From contig NC_083388.1 in assembly GCF_031755915.1 (NCBI RefSeq), positions 21,602,001-21,666,000 of the forward strand: a DNA stretch of 64,000 nt, read 5' to 3'. Below the pieces are notes generated by a model, which was not told where the DNA came from, made no database searches, and was given only the letters and a program-made list of their open reading frames with translations. The position numbers and the translations under genes are program-made. This document shows positions 47,360 through 58,781 of the stretch, piece by piece. Source of the DNA: Ziziphus jujuba (taxonomy: Eukaryota > Streptophyta > Magnoliopsida > Rosales > Rhamnaceae). Numbering within the stretch: position 1 is the stretch's first letter; each line of letters begins with the position of its first letter.

Positions 47360-50300
47360 TAGAGAGCGAGCGACCGAAAGTAGCGTCTTATGTTTTACAA
47401 GTGCTTAGTACAAGAAGAAGGCACATAGAGAGACCATATACAACAAGATTCAAAACCCATAAAAAGCAAATACTAAAATTAGACGACTTTAGAAAATTAG
47501 GTAGTATGTATTATGTAATTGTGTTTTACAAAACATTATTTTACAGCACATACAAACAAATTCACAATTTATGCTTTTAGTTAATTATTTTATATGTTAT
47601 ACTTTGAAGAGAACGCATTTCAAAGAATGAGAAAAAAAATGTTGAAAAGTTACTGCTTTTTTTATATTATATATATATATATATATTTTTTTTTTCATTT
47701 TTTTCTAATCTATTAAAAACAGAACTAGTGGTATAGCATTACTTCCCTTTCCATTTATTTCTTGTTATGCATTTTTTAAATAGAAACAATAAATAGATAC
47801 TAGCTGAAAATTGAAAATTGTTTCTTTCTCATATACTTTAATAATAGATTTTTTATTTACACGTTTTATAATTTGAAGACAAGGAATCAAATATATGCAA
47901 ACTCAACTGCACAAGTTACTGAAATTAGGCTACCAAATAAAATTTATCTCATTTCAATAACATGCAATCGTACAAACTTGTTAATCTAAATTTAATAACA
48001 CTAGAGTGATTGAATTGTTCACCAAATTTTTTATGAAATATTATTTAATATATGTTTTTAATAAATAAATTGCTACTTGCAACATTATTTATCTATATTA
48101 TTGGGCTTAACTATTATTTAAAGAGAGTTTTAGGGATAGATTAAGGTATTGGTAGAGATATGGTATGGTTAGTACAAATACACATGTTTAATACAAAATT
48201 GACAAGCACTACAGAAAAACAAATATATGATCCAGACAAAATAATAAAAGGAAAAAAAGTGTACCTTTTTTTTTTTTTAAAGATTTTAAAAGAAAAGGTA
48301 GAAAAACAAGATGGTGTATACATTATAGAAAAATGTTTAATTATACTTAGTGGGTAAAAAAAAAAAAAAAAATGTGAGCAGCCAAAAGCTTATTCCACTA
48401 TTTCCAAGCTTATAGTTCCATTTATTTTTCTATGCTTTTATTGGATTGTAAAGATTAGTCTCTCAGGGCAACGAAGGTGAGTAGAATATGTTATTGCGCA
48501 AAAATCAAGATTGTGTGTTTGTGTCAAATGTCTATAGCTAAGCCTGCAAACTAAAAAGAAAAATAAAAAGTAAAAAAGAGAAAAACTAATGATGAATATT
48601 TTAGCATTATGCGATGCGAGCAGTATTAAAGTTGTCGAACAAAATGGGATTGATTTGTCTTTGTATTTCAGTAGTTTAAGAACAGCATCTATGTGTCGCT
48701 TTTCAATGCAAGATTGCAGATTTTTCGTTTCCTTTTTATTTTAATTATACAAAAATAGTATATTAAAAGAACAGAAGAAGAAAGTTGGGAGTGGATGGGT
48801 AAAGTTAAATGCTTAATACAGCCCACAGAATAATCAAACATGTTTAGTTCATTTACATTCACAATTCACGTATCATATAAATGTGCTGTAAAAAGTACAA
48901 ATATCTTTTTTTTTTTTTTTTTTTTTTTTTGGGAGAATTCAAAAGAGATTGGAAGCGTAGAGGTTCCCTTACCATCTTGGTTAAAGTCGAAGTCTTTTAT
49001 CATCCTTTTTATTTACTTGAATTGTTTACGTGTTTTCACTCTAACAATGTTGAAAAGGAAAAAAAAAAAAAAAAAAACTTAGAAAAAATTTGTTTAAAGT
49101 TGTGTTTGAAATTTTAAAATCCTAACTAACAAAAAATAGAGTACTTTTATTTTAATTATTTTAACATATAAAATAGTATTATATTTATATAAATAAAAAT
49201 ATTTTAGAATTTTTAATTTTTTGAAAAAAATAACAGGTTAGAATTGTCTCTTTCTTTCTTGTTCGTATTTTATGTTCCAAATACAAGGTACGGTAAGGTA
49301 AGTATTTCTTTAGATTTTAAGTAGTAAACTCCAATTAACATGAATTTAATGTAGCAGATAGACCAAGAATAAATTTTACTATTTATTAATATTAGTAGTG
49401 GGATACTATTAGATATACATTTTGAATTTCAAATTTAAGAGTTTAGCATGTATGTTTTCTATGACTATTTTTATGACAAAACTTTCAATTCTGCTATTTG
49501 TTATCAATTAAAATATATTTATATATATTTTTTGATAAATAAAATATATTTATATCAATATTTATTTTTGCCCCGAAAAAAAAAAAAATCTATTTTATTG
49601 TGCCACCGTGCCGGTCGACCGTAAACGTCAGGGATCGAATGTGCATTGTCAGCTCTCCATCATAAATTGCTGGGCCCCCAAGACCCGAGTATTTTTTGAC
49701 CCGAATTGTGAAATTCAAATGGGTTGTCGGGTTAAAACATATCCTTGAAGTAACGGTAAGAAAAGTCAGCAGGTCACCGCGATATTAGCTTCAGATTCTC
49801 GGAGTCAACGCCCTCCAAAAATATTAAACGCATAAAAATCTTTTCAAATTACCGTTTAAATTGTTTGATTTTTCATTGAGATTCGTGCTTCACACTTCGT
49901 AGCCTCTTGATCAGAAGCAAAGAAATTAAAATATTTTTTAATTAATGACTGATAAGAATTTACGTAAATTTGTTTGAATATTATAATGCAAATATTAAGC
50001 TTAAGGATTACGAACTTCCAGCTTGAAAAGTTTGATTGGGATGTGTATCAGATTGGACTTTAAATAAAGTATTTGTGAAGTTCTTTTGTGATAGTCTTTA
50101 TTCTTTTGGGTGGAAGACAATTTCAAGTACTTGTCAATATTCTGCCAAGGAAGAACAATTTGGATTCAGTTTCATGCGTGCTTTTGGAGATTCTTTATGA
50201 GGGTATGTCTAATTTAGATTGCTTTTTATGAATCTTTAATTATTTATTTTGCGCTTAACTTCATACATTTTTTTTACTGAATTCTGTTTGGTTGCTGGAA

Positions 50301-50719
50301 GTTACACTGGGAAAAAGAAAGGGGAAATGGAAGTTTCTGAATCTTAATATGTTTTGGCTTCTTTTGCATTGGAAAAAAAAAAAAAAAAAAGGGGGAAAAA
50401 AAAGGTGCGGTCGAAGTCAAATAGTTTGGATTTTACTACCATTTGAGCCGCTATTATACAGAATCTAAGATTCAAAACTTTCTGCTTTCACACACTTTCT
50501 GAACAACCAAACAGAGGATCATTATATATTTCTTTCCAGTATGATAACAACTACATTAATCTTTATTTCTAAATTCTGTTATTCATTGACAATATCTAAG
50601 GATTGAATTTTGACTAGGTTGAAAATTTGAGCTAAGAGAGAACACAATTGACATTGAATTGGAAGAGAGTGGTCTACAAGGATGGGAAGGTTATGCTTTT
50701 CAAAATGTAGACCAAGTAG
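47360..50719 (+). repeat. Segmental duplication, copy B (includes methyltransferase upstream region)
   Basis: Counterpart of 43205-46517. It runs from the GAGCGAGCGACCGAAAGTAG landmark at 47364 through the first 13 codons of the methyltransferase gene. It carries about 100 extra bases at roughly 48200-48315 relative to copy A. Because it is continuous with an intact gene, copy B is probably the original and copy A the derivative. Confidence 0.88.
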
Positions 50720-52088
50720 GGTAATGGGTTGGCTTCAGATTGTATTTGGAGGCCTTGTTATAATTGTTAGCATGTCCAGCCTCTTTAGGTTCTACAATGC
50801 TGGGTTTTTCTTGCACAATGAAGAAATCTGTAGACATTTTTATGGTGTGAAGAATGTATATGAGGGGTTTGACATAATAGCATTGCAAGATCGAGTTGGG
50901 GAAGTGCTAAATAGATTGGAAAATTTACAAGATAAGCTCGAGTTGACAGTGCAAAAATTGGAAAAGAACAAAGAGATCTTGGATAAAACTAACATCACAA
51001 AATTGGAGTACAAGAAATATCTTGAGGAAGAGGTAATTAGGCCTCTTTATAGTGCTCATATTGCTCTTAGACAGGTTAGGCTACCTCGTTTGGAAGGAAT
51101 TCGAAACTCGACGATGAAGGAGGAACCTTTGATCAATACCTTCGTGATCGAAGAGATTCGAAAGTATATAACCCCAAAAGAGAACAGGGTTGGGAAGGTC
51201 AACATATATGGAACAGAGAGGATATACAACACAATTGGACATGCTTGTGTTTTGTATAAGAAAGAATTGGAAGAGTACATGGACTATGACATTGGTTCTT
51301 ATTGTGAAGATGATTGGAACGTGGCTCAGAAGCTGATGCTTAGTGGCTGCGATCCTTTGCCTCGAAGACGGTGCTTGACAAGGGCATCAAAGGTCTATCA
51401 GAAACCATACCCCATCAATGAGTCTCTATGGAAGTTGCCAGATGATAGAAATGTGAGGTGGGGAAATTATCAATGCAGAAACTTTCAGTGCTTATCGAGC
51501 AAAAACCCCAAGAGGGGCTATTCCAAATGCTCTGGTTGTTTTGAAATGGAGAAGGAAAAGCTTAAATGGGTTACTAATAGCTCACTTCCTATAGATTTCC
51601 TGATCAGCGACTTTTTAAAAATCAAGCCAGGGGAGATTCGAATCGGGTTGGATTGTGGAATAGGTACAGGGACATTTGCAGCAAGGATGAGAGAATTGAA
51701 TGTAACAATTATCTCAACTGCTTTAAACCTTGGAGCTCCATTCAATGAGATGATTGCACTTAGAGGTTTGGTTCCTTTATATGTGGCATTGAACCAACGC
51801 TTACCTTTCTTTGATAACACAATGGACTTGATTCACACCGCTGGGTTCTTGGATGGCTGGATTGACTTGCAGTTGCTGGATTTCATTTTGTTTGATTGGG
51901 ATAGAATTCTGAGGCCAGGTGGGTTCTTGTGGATTGACAGGTTCTTCTGTAATAGAAAAGATTTGGACGATTTCATGTACATGTTTCTGCAATTCAGATA
52001 CAAGAAACATAAATGGGTTACTTCTCCAAAGTCCAAGGATGAGGTTTACTTTTCTGCATTGTTGGAGAAACCTCCAAGAGCTATATAA
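50682..52088 (+). CDS. Membrane-anchored SAM-dependent methyltransferase-like protein
   Basis: Single-exon frame of 468 residues. A short cytosolic N-terminus (MGRLCFSKCRPSRV) leads to a hydrophobic segment at about residues 15-37 (WLQIVFGGLVIIVSMSSLF), suggesting a type II Golgi or ER membrane protein. A coiled coil follows at about 70-115 (VGEVLNRLENLQDKLELTVQ). Cys-rich blocks (GSYCEDDWNVAQKLMLSGCD, CRNFQCL, CSGC) precede the methyltransferase fold, which has motif I IGLDCGIGTGTFAARM at about 320, then LNLGAPFNEMIALRGLVPLY, LPFFDNTMDLIH and RILRPGGFLWIDRFF at about 405. The family includes Arabidopsis At3g05390, At1g29790 and At5g40830; substrate unknown. Length is typical. The start Met is shared with the truncated upstream copy, which supports it. 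Confidence 0.93.
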   Translation: MGRLCFSKCRPSRVMGWLQIVFGGLVIIVSMSSLFRFYNAGFFLHNEEICRHFYGVKNVYEGFDIIALQDRVGEVLNRLENLQDKLELTVQKLEKNKEILDKTNITKLEYKKYLEEEVIRPLYSAHIALRQVRLPRLEGIRNSTMKEEPLINTFVIEEIRKYITPKENRVGKVNIYGTERIYNTIGHACVLYKKELEEYMDYDIGSYCEDDWNVAQKLMLSGCDPLPRRRCLTRASKVYQKPYPINESLWKLPDDRNVRWGNYQCRNFQCLSSKNPKRGYSKCSGCFEMEKEKLKWVTNSSLPIDFLISDFLKIKPGEIRIGLDCGIGTGTFAARMRELNVTIISTALNLGAPFNEMIALRGLVPLYVALNQRLPFFDNTMDLIHTAGFLDGWIDLQLLDFILFDWDRILRPGGFLWIDRFFCNRKDLDDFMYMFLQFRYKKHKWVTSPKSKDEVYFSALLEKPPRAI

Positions 52089-52630
52089 TCAGATTATGAT
52101 ACTCATTTCCTTTGAAGCTACTTATCTCATAGATATCAGACAGAAAAGTGTTTAGAAGAACTAAATCATAATTGTGGTTTATAATCATTTTGTAACCATT
52201 TTTTTTTTTTTCCTGCATAAATGTGAGACTCATCGTTCTTCTGAGCTAGTTTTCTCTGTTATAAATGTCAAAGATCTGGAGAGTTAATGTTACACTTTTT
52301 TTGGTTTTCTATCTTACAATATTTTTCACATTGTATTAAAGAAACCATGTTGTCAAACCAGTGTAGCTTATATTGTACTAGATCGATATATGGGCCTCAA
52401 AGTGAACTTCAACCCAGCTCCAATTGGATCTCTTTGTGGGTCATATCACTCCAACGCATGCCCAGCCTGATCAAATCCACAACTCGTTGTCATTGTAGCT
52501 TTCATCATAAATCTCTTGGGCTTCGCGGCTTGAAACTTGAAGGGCTTTGCATTTGTTTTTGTTTCATTTTTTTTTTTTTTGTTTTTTTACTGATAATTTT
52601 TGAATCTATTTAAAGAGACTACAGGGAGAT

Positions 52631-52718
52631 TCTTTCTGTGATCTTACCCTTTTCCATGATTTTGGAAGATAATGTTTTCTGTGATCTTACCATTTTCAAT
52701 GATTTTGGAAGATAATGT
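52631..52718. repeat. Short tandem duplication (~48-bp unit)
   Basis: TTCTGTGATCTTACC ... GATTTTGGAAGATAATGT occurs twice in direct succession (about 52634 and 52676) with small differences between copies. Confidence 0.75.
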
Positions 52719-53780
52719 CCTCCAGAAGGCATTAATCAATAAAAGTTGAAAATGCATGCTGAAGATGATACAAGTTTACTGTATTTGATAAGTGTGATTT
52801 ATTTTTGCTTAAAATGATAGATTTTTTCAATTTTTTTAAGCGTCAAAATTGTTTGGATGCTCCCTACATCTATCATAAATTAGAGAGAAACATTAAGTAA
52901 TTAGCTTAATGAATGTTAGTTTTTTGTCCTCTAGGATAATCAATAAAGGCTTCAGCTGACAATTAAAAATCTTTTGGCATAAAAATAGCTAGTACCTTTA
53001 ATTTGGTTTTTCTTTTTCTTTTTTTTTTTAATTTTTAAATTTTAAATTTATTTTTTTATATTAGTGAATTTATTGATTTATGTTTTGGCTTAATAATATC
53101 CTCACTTTTTCATACCTAAAATCTTGGATTCAAATAACCTTAATGATTTAAAAAAAAAAAAAAATACTGCTATTCAAGAAAAGTTTAGATTTTCCATTTA
53201 AGATGAGAAACCCACTTAGAAGGTAAATGTAATTTTGTTTCTGATTGTCAAAGTAGGGAAATCCTAGCTATAAAATAGTAATATCTTCTCTTTGAATATG
53301 AGATATTTTCACAAAGAAAATAGAATTTGTTTTTTTGGGTCATAACACAGAAAATAGATCAGATGCTTATTCAGAGAGTAAGGGTTAAAAAAGGAAGCAA
53401 GAGAAGAGAATCTCAACAAAGTTGGTCATGGCCTACAAAAAAGAGGAAGCATTGTATTATTCTCTCCTAAGGTCCTCAAAAGAATTCCAAATATCTTTGA
53501 TTTTTTTTTCATGATCCTTGTTATGGAAGCAGTGCCCCATAGGCAATTGTTTAATACATTTACTTTAATGACTATAAAAAGCTAAATATAAAGTTCCAAA
53601 ACCCTATATTGTTCAATAAAAGAACCTTTGTACGAACTTTATATTATAATATGTCAGAAAATACTTTCTAAAACTGGTTGCAAGCGAACCTTATAATATT
53701 AAACAAATGCCACTGACCAATGCTTAAGGCACCATTTGAAATGACCCAGAAGGATTCTTTCACTTAATAGTGAGTTATAC

Positions 53781-53782
<2 letters not shown>

Positions 53783-53824
<42 letters not shown>
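53783..53824. repeat. (TA)20 microsatellite
   Basis: About 42 bases of uninterrupted TA followed by GTATATATG, in spacer between the methyltransferase and NF-YB genes. Confidence 0.92.
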
Positions 53825-53832
<8 letters not shown>

Positions 53833-55830
53833 GTAATTATTTAATTAATCAATTTGCCTAACGATCGCATCACATATGTATTAATTGACAAAATTGTCTA
53901 GGCACAACTGAGCTTATTAACATAAAATATTAATTTGTGTTGTATGCTTGGATATTAGTCGACTGTAATATCATCATTATATGGATGACATATATACTTA
54001 ACCTTTTGTATTAGTTCCTTAATTAGATGTTTATATGTTTATTGATACATATATAATGCTTCTTCTATTTTTTTCCTTAGCACAGGATCATCCTGAATTT
54101 GAACCAAAGAACTTTAGCATACCTACGGTTCAACCAATTGGGAGAGAATCAATAGATATATCGACATACACATTTACCTATATATATATATATATATGAG
54201 CATATACGTATTTTTCTAGTTCCTTTTTTTTTTTTAAAGAAGGTATTTTTCTAGTTTCAAACAATATAATGGAAAAACGGTGCGTAAGTTATATAGTAAA
54301 TAAGGCTATACATAACATATACACCAAGAATTAATGGTTTAGTTAGCCAAAAAAAAAAAATTAATGACAAACTAATTAAGGTAGCTTTATTAAAGAAATC
54401 TCTCAAACACACAATGAATTAAGAAGAAAGGAAACTAATCATTTTAACTACACTGTATTCTGGTTTAGTTCGGAATAATATGATAAATATTGATTTAATC
54501 AAAGTGCACACTCCATGTTTTGATTGTCATGAGGCCGCAAAGTCTGCACATATTAATGGAATAAAAGAATTATCCTCTTCTGCCACCTTTAACTACTTTG
54601 GTTAGGCATTAGCATTAATTCTGAAATTAATTACTAAAATAGAAATAAATTAATAGTAAAGTAGGGTCGTGTTTATGGACGGTTGTTAATCCGTAGTTCA
54701 AATTTTTAATCTAGTTAGTTAGGTTTGTGAATAAATAAATTATATATTCTCTATACTGCATTTTTTCATTGATTATAGTCTATGGTCATAAATAATATAT
54801 ACATATACATCCTTGAACATCTCCATACCATGTACATAAAAACATGTAAATTGATGGTGGCACGCCTAGAATTCAAAATAGTACTTTATTTTCTTGATCA
54901 GTATCATAATGACAACTATTTATTTATAAAATACACGATGCTAAAAATTAATCTGGTTGACATTAATTTTAACGAATGAGTTAGCTCTCTAAATTTAAAG
55001 AAATTATACCATATGGGATAGTTAGGTCTTATTAATATAATATATATGAAAACAAAAAGTTAATAGAAAAGTAGCACATAATAGTACGATATATCGACCA
55101 AAACCTAACATACTTGAATTCATAAAATGAAATAGAAAGAGAACTGTCTTGCCGTCAAATACAGTGACAACCATAATTAAACCTAATGTATGAGCTAATC
55201 TAACCAATAAGGTCAATAATAATCAGTTCTTTTTAGGAACTGTGGTTTTTGTTTTTGGTTTTGGTTTTGGATCCCATCCCAAACATGAAACGTGCACAAA
55301 TGCCGTCCACTCATTCAAAACTAGTTAGTACAACTTACTTGAATATTTTAACATAAATATAGATTTATTGAAAGCATATATAATTAGAGGTTACTGCAGA
55401 TTACATGATCAGTGGAAGTTGGGGTTGGCGGGGGGACCATTTCAAATGGATTTTTAGTCTTTCTAGGGTTTAAAAAATTATTCAAATTGAAACCCTATTC
55501 GTCGTCTTCAAAGTAGAGCCTATCTAGCTACTAAATTCCCCAAATCAGGTTACTCTTAATTGGTATAGATTTTAAAGGCCTTTACTAATTTGGCTTGTGT
55601 GACTTCAGCAAAGATGAGTTCTTTACTTTAAAATCATTCATGGTCAGCGATTACTCTTGTTCTAGCAAAAAAGAATGCAATTCAATATTTTCTTGGCTTT
55701 TATTTATTTATCTTTGTGGTTGATTTGCTATTATTGTCTTTATAAATGTTTATTTATGTTCTTAATTACTGTAGGAGGTCTCAATGTCTTCAAAATTATG
55801 TATATTTCTTTCATCTAATCTTGTTTTTTG

Positions 55831-56314
55831 AGTTAATTGTATTTTTGTATCTTTTAACTTTCAGGATTTTATAATTTAGTTTTTCTATTTTTTGATTCAT
55901 TAATTTAGATTTTTTATTTTTCAATTTATTATAATTGTGGTATCATTTAACTTTTGATTATATGGTTTAATGGCTGTTTTATGTGGTTGATATTAAATTA
56001 AAAGATACTAAAATACAAAATACTAAAATTATTTTTAGAAATTTTCATTAAAAAAGAGGTTGGTATTTTCAATCTTAAAGATATTGAAAATGTAAATGTT
56101 TAGAATTAGCTGAAAAATTTTACACTTTAATATCTTCTAATTTTAGTATCACTCATGTAAGTCGGTTGTTAAACTATATTAGTCAAAAGTGAAAAAAGAA
56201 ATTTAAATTACAATAAACTCAAAAAATAAAAAACTCAAATTGTTAAGTTGATGAAATCCTAAAGATTTAAATTGCAAAACTCTAAAAGTTAAAATTATCG
56301 AAATGTAGTTAACT
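55831..56314. mobile_element. Fold-back MITE
   Basis: The left end AGTTAATTGTATTTTTGTAT and the inverse of the right end, AGTTAACTACATTTCGATAA, are similar. The imperfect complementarity continues inward for more than 100 bases, with words such as TTTTAACTTTCAGGATTTTA against TTTTAACTTTTAGAGTTTTG. No coding capacity. The flanks are T-rich and no target duplication is decidable. Confidence 0.65.
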
Positions 56315-56713
56315 TTTTTTTTTTTATCTTTTCAATTTCATATTAAAAATTGAATATGAAATCTCGTGATGTCTGCTTTATAATACCATCAAGTTTAAGT
56401 TATTATTTATCCACATTATGTAATAATGACCATTCTAACGTCTCGTAACATTTACATTTTTTACTTTAACAATGCCACGCGCATATATGATAGACATACA
56501 CATGATATGTTACATATGCATGTATAAATATAATGCGCATGTATCTTTATATCCATACACGCATACATACATTCATACATGCATATATATAGCTTGAGTA
56601 AGCTATATCGATGAAATAAAATTCAGAGAGGCGCAACGTGTCTGTGTTTGAGGGGATCCATCAAAGTTTGTTTTTATCATATTCAATCGTTGATATATTT
56701 TTGTTTTATAGAT

Positions 56714-57154
56714 ATGGTTGATGAGCAAGATCGGCTGCTTCCAATAGCCAACGTGGGACGGATAATGAAGCAAATACTTCCCCCAAGTGCAAAAATCTCA
56801 AAGGAAGCAAAAGAAACAATCCAAGAATGTGCAACAGAGTTCATAAGCTTTGTGACTGGAGAGGCATCTGACAAGTGTCACAAAGAGAATCGAAAGACCG
56901 TGAACGGGGACGACATCTGTTGGGCTTTGGGTGCTCTAGGGTTTGATGACTATGCTGAGCTTATTCTTCGGTATTTACATAGACATAGGGAAGCTGAAAG
57001 AGAGAAAGCTAACCAAAACAAATTAGCTAATTCTACTACTACTTCTTCTCGAGATCACCAAGACAACAACAAAGTTGAAGATCAAGTTCCAAACTATAAA
57101 AATGGCCACCAAGCAGATCAGCAATCCGATCAAATCCCAACTCCAGCTTCGTAA
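56714..57154 (+). CDS. NF-YB (HAP3/CBF-A) histone-fold subunit, NF-YB4/5-like
   Basis: Single-exon frame of 146 residues starting [20 protein letters not shown]. The histone-fold core covers about residues 6-95: [74 protein letters not shown]. The ISKEAK block has Lys where LEC1-type proteins have Asp, so this is the non-LEC1 class. The C-terminus is a short polar tail (Asn, Gln, Asp, Ser). NF-YB pairs with NF-YC and then NF-YA or other factors to bind CCAAT sites in the nucleus. The ATG was chosen because it begins the conserved core and the upstream in-frame stretch has only a TTG. TTTTATAG just before it could be a 3' splice site of a leader intron. Best placed with NF-YB4/NF-YB5 by the short N-terminus and by position near a SANT gene. 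Confidence 0.95.
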   Translation: MVDEQDRLLPIANVGRIMKQILPPSAKISKEAKETIQECATEFISFVTGEASDKCHKENRKTVNGDDICWALGALGFDDYAELILRYLHRHREAEREKANQNKLANSTTTSSRDHQDNNKVEDQVPNYKNGHQADQQSDQIPTPAS

Positions 57155-58737
57155 GGTTCCGAAATTTTCGACACGGGTATAACTGATAACTCTCTTAAGA
57201 TCAAATCCTCTTGATTAATTAGTGTTCAATTTGTATTGGATTTGATTTCGTCTTTGAACTGACCATTTGTAATCTGAAGAAGGTAAAATTAATCTGATCT
57301 CTTTGCTTTCTTCCCATAAATCACGTTTTACTTTTTATCTTTTTTTTTTCTTTTTTTTTTTAAATTTTTTGGTGGACGAGGGAGGAGCTTTTAATTAATT
57401 TGTATAATCATAGAAAAGTTGTTGTAATATTCATCTTGTATAACTAATTAGGTTTCACGTGTATATTATAAATGAGAGCTCCAAAATTTAATATTGGGAT
57501 TAATTTTATATAAAAAGCAAGGCGTAAATTAATTTTCCATTTTCTTTATCCTTTGAATCTGCAGCTTTTTTTTTTCCCCCCTTAATTTTCTGTCTCTGAA
57601 TATAAGTATTGTTCAAACTATATAATTCAAAGGAATAGCTGATGCTTGATTATTGTGATTATTCCCTTTAAATCTTGAACAGTTTTGAGGCCTGACTGTG
57701 AATATATATTGCAGCTTGGAGAGAAGTAGTAGTATGAAAAGAAAGGTAAAGATTGGGGTCAAAGATAAAGGGGGGTAGTTCTTGGTCATAAGAACACACG
57801 TTTTTCAAATCATAGGAAAGTCCAATATTTATGATCTGCTTAATTATACTGATCAAGAATTATCACTATGTAATTATATTTATTCTTGAATATAATCTCA
57901 ATTAGATTTCTTAAGCAAATAGTATATATGTATAAAATTGAAACCAGCATATATTGTATGCTTATATCCCATATATATTCTAGTTGTATATTAACCATAA
58001 AGTATACCATATGAATGTAGTGTCATTACCACGTATAGAGTAAAATTTCCCAATCATAAGTAAATATCATTATATCAATGGACTTGTAGAGCATCAAATC
58101 TAGCTATATTTATATCAAGAATATGGAAGAAATTGTGTAGTTCACATTCTTAATTAATTTTTTAAGCAACAGCTAGCCCCCACTTTCCTCTATTAGGTAG
58201 CATCATCTAGTCTTTGATCTTTTTATTACCAATAGCTGACAAATACAAAAAACTCTAAATAAATTTTATGATATTATGGATGATTTGCGAAGAACAGATA
58301 GAGCATTACATATAGTAGCTGCTCTTCCCTTATCAGCTGGAATTTTCACTCTTGGTTTTACCTAAAAAGAGGTTTTGTCCTCGGCACCAATATATACACA
58401 CACATATATACTATAGGAGGTAAATTTATGCCTCAAAATAGTATTAATTCAAAAGTAGGGTAAAGATTCGTTGTACTAGGTTTATTGTTTTGCTTAACCC
58501 TAGAACCAGGGACCACTATATGATTTACCGTGAAAATCCAATGAAATCTCAGGCATGCTTTTATTTTACTATGTATGCCTTATGGATTGGGGTAAACTTC
58601 CGATAAAAAGTTGATTGCAAAACCCTAATAATTAATAAAATTAATTAGAACTTGTCAGGGTTGGGGTTTTAACATGCAACCTAGGGTTTCTATAAGGTCT
58701 TTCCGGGACCACTTCTCAACCATCCTATAGCTATTAT

Positions 58738-58781
<44 letters not shown>

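Larger units (their letters stand above)
52089..56640. other. AT-rich spacer upstream of the NF-YB gene
   Basis: The first 200-600 bases probably include the 3' untranslated region of the methyltransferase gene. The rest holds poly-T and (TA)n runs (53783-53824, 54180-54198) and one fold-back element at 55831-56314. A tandem similarity at about 52630-52720 repeats the words CTGTGATCTTACC and GATTTTGGAAGATAATGT. No gene is supported. Confidence 0.6.

Noticed and set aside
48209..48222. CACTACAGAAAAAC as a CACTA transposon terminus in copy B
   Set aside because: No matching TAGTG end, no 3-bp duplication and no subterminal repeats nearby; probably chance within an indel.
50700..52036. Antisense open frames of 62-100 codons opposite the methyltransferase gene
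   Set aside because: Shadows of the coding strand; none has recognisable domains.
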